NCBI RefSeq assembly: GCF_023700005.1 | Contig: NZ_JAMLJK010000003.1 | Coordinates: forward strand, 1 to 64,000 | DNA length: 64,000 nt | Origin: Larsenimonas rhizosphaerae | Lineage (GTDB): Bacteria > Pseudomonadota > Gammaproteobacteria > Pseudomonadales > Halomonadaceae | Direction: 5' to 3' | Shown here: piece by piece, positions 63,115 through 64,000 of the stretch | Position numbering within the stretch: position 1 is the stretch's first letter | Layout: the number at the start of each line of letters is the position of its first letter | Position numbers and translations under genes: made by a program | The notes under the pieces: model-generated | What the model was told of the DNA's origin: nothing | The model's input: the letters and a program-made list of their open reading frames with translations, nothing else | Databases searched by the model: none

Positions 63115-64000
63115 ATGTCCGCCTCAACGACAACTGATCATGTGGCCTCATGGTATGCGGCCAGTGCCCATGAAAGCCCCCATCGCCCGGCGCTGCAGGC
63201 GCACATCGACTGCGACGTCTGCGTCGTGGGTGCCGGATTTACCGGCATTTCGGCGGCACTGCATCTGGCAGAGCAGGGATATCGGGTGGTCGTCCTTGAG
63301 GCGGCGCGGGTTGGCTTTGGGGCTTCAGGTCGCAATGGCGGTCAGATCGTTAACAGCTACAGCCGTGACATGGATGTCATCGAGGCGAAGTATGGTGGTA
63401 CAACAGCTCGCGCTCTTGGCGATATGGCATTTGAAGGTAACCGCATTATCCGTGAGCGTATCGCCCGCTACGGCATTGAATGCGATCTCAGGGAAGGTAA
63501 CCTTTTTGCGGCCTGCAATGTTCGCCAGTTCGAGGGGCTCAAGGAGCACAAGGCGCTTTGGGAGCGGTATGGCCATAAGCAGCTTGAACTGCTGGACGAC
63601 ACCGAGACGCGCCGTGAGACCGGATCTGATCGCTATACCGGCGCACTGCTGGATCACTCCGGTGGACACCTTCACCCCCTGAATCTGGTGCTGGGGCAGG
63701 CAGCGGCCCTTGAAGGGCTGGGCGGGCAGATATTCGAGCACTCTCCGGTCGAGCGTATCGATTACGACACACCGTGCGTCCATACCGCTCAGGGGCAGGT
63801 GCGGGCCACCCGCGTTGTGCTGGCTGGCAATGCCTACATGACCGGGCTGCTGCCGAGCCTTGAAAACAAGTCCATGCCGGCCAGTACCCAGATCATTACC
63901 ACCGCGCCGCTGACCGATGAGCAACGGCGCCAGTTGCTGCCCAATGACCGGGCCGTCGAGGACTGCAACTACCTGCTGGATTATTATCGGCTTACCGCCG
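63115..64000 (+). CDS. FAD-dependent amine/amino-acid oxidoreductase (PuuB/OrdL type), 5' part
   Basis: The frame runs from an ATG with GAGGA five bases upstream to the window end, 295 codons, with no stop. The dinucleotide-binding start is CDVCVVGAGFTGISAALHLA, preceded by SWYAASAHESPHRPAL as in PuuB. RVGFGASGRNGGQIVNSYSRD is the FAD-contact motif of the DAO family. PuuB oxidises gamma-glutamylputrescine; related enzymes act on other amines, and the substrate here is open. The C terminus lies outside the window. Confidence 0.85.
   Translation, partial: MSASTTTDHVASWYAASAHESPHRPALQAHIDCDVCVVGAGFTGISAALHLAEQGYRVVVLEAARVGFGASGRNGGQIVNSYSRDMDVIEAKYGGTTARALGDMAFEGNRIIRERIARYGIECDLREGNLFAACNVRQFEGLKEHKALWERYGHKQLELLDDTETRRETGSDRYTGALLDHSGGHLHPLNLVLGQAAALEGLGGQIFEHSPVERIDYDTPCVHTAQGQVRATRVVLAGNAYMTGLLPSLENKSMPASTQIITTAPLTDEQRRQLLPNDRAVEDCNYLLDYYRLTA

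Noticed and set aside
63026-63682. A 218-residue frame at the right edge
   Set aside because: The true frame is the FAD oxidoreductase starting at 63115, which has GAGGA, the GxGxxG motif and no stop before the window end.

Overview
The window reads as chromosome of a moderately GC-rich gammaproteobacterium. The rpsP-rimM-trmD-rplS block beside ffh, the xerD-dsbC-hom-thrC-recJ order, minCDE, a FadL porin and a bacterial initiator tRNA all fit. The acidic, salt-adapted flavour of many proteins and the mix of neighbours make me favour Halomonadaceae (Halomonas, Kushneria or Chromohalobacter relatives). That placement is inference, not something the sequence proves. I saw no insertion sequence, prophage, integron or CRISPR array.

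Layout. 1-120: end of an rRNA operon (5S 3' end and terminator). 120-13,100: scattered housekeeping and stress genes: a small lipoprotein, a Tim44-like protein with YaaA, Tas, a Sel1 protein, a DEDDh exonuclease, a minus-strand run ybaK / unknown / DUF501 / LOG / quinone reductase, a PatB-type C-S lyase, a CnoX-like thioredoxin, a Gfo/Idh/MocA reductase and a pesticin-like lysozyme. 13,300-25,900: a myo-inositol uptake and catabolism locus. An RpiR-type repressor, iolG and iolB lie on the minus strand. A three-gene ABC importer, an iolC-DUF2090 fusion, iolD, iolE and a second inositol-type dehydrogenase diverge on the plus strand. Palindromes fitting the IolR motif sit between the two arms. 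Two genes in the plus arm are reduced to N-terminal plus C-terminal stubs with the middle missing and the frame broken: a hydroxypyruvate-isomerase-like gene and iolA. The pathway encoded here therefore stops at malonic semialdehyde unless an mmsA/iolA copy exists elsewhere.

26,040-43,420: initiator tRNA, a very long DUF349 protein, minCDE, sbcB, an M16 protease coupled to a SRAP-family protein that lacks all four catalytic residues, a TetR regulator coupled to an LplT-PlsC fusion, a PepSY / response regulator / histidine kinase operon, and corC with a CcsA-like membrane protein. 43,660-53,830: ffh, the rpsP block, xerD, dsbC, hom, thrC and recJ, all on the plus strand. 53,850-64,000: yitT behind a structured leader that hides its ribosome-binding site, a VOC protein, a two-TM potassium channel, a merR-copA operon ending in an unlisted 26-residue membrane peptide, fadL with a PsrA-type operator, a secreted-type oligoendopeptidase F, and the first 295 codons of a PuuB/OrdL-type amine oxidoreductase running off the window.

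The observations I would follow first are the yitT leader RNA, the 26-residue peptide behind copA, the catalytically dead SRAP protein, and the paired internal deletions in the inositol operon.
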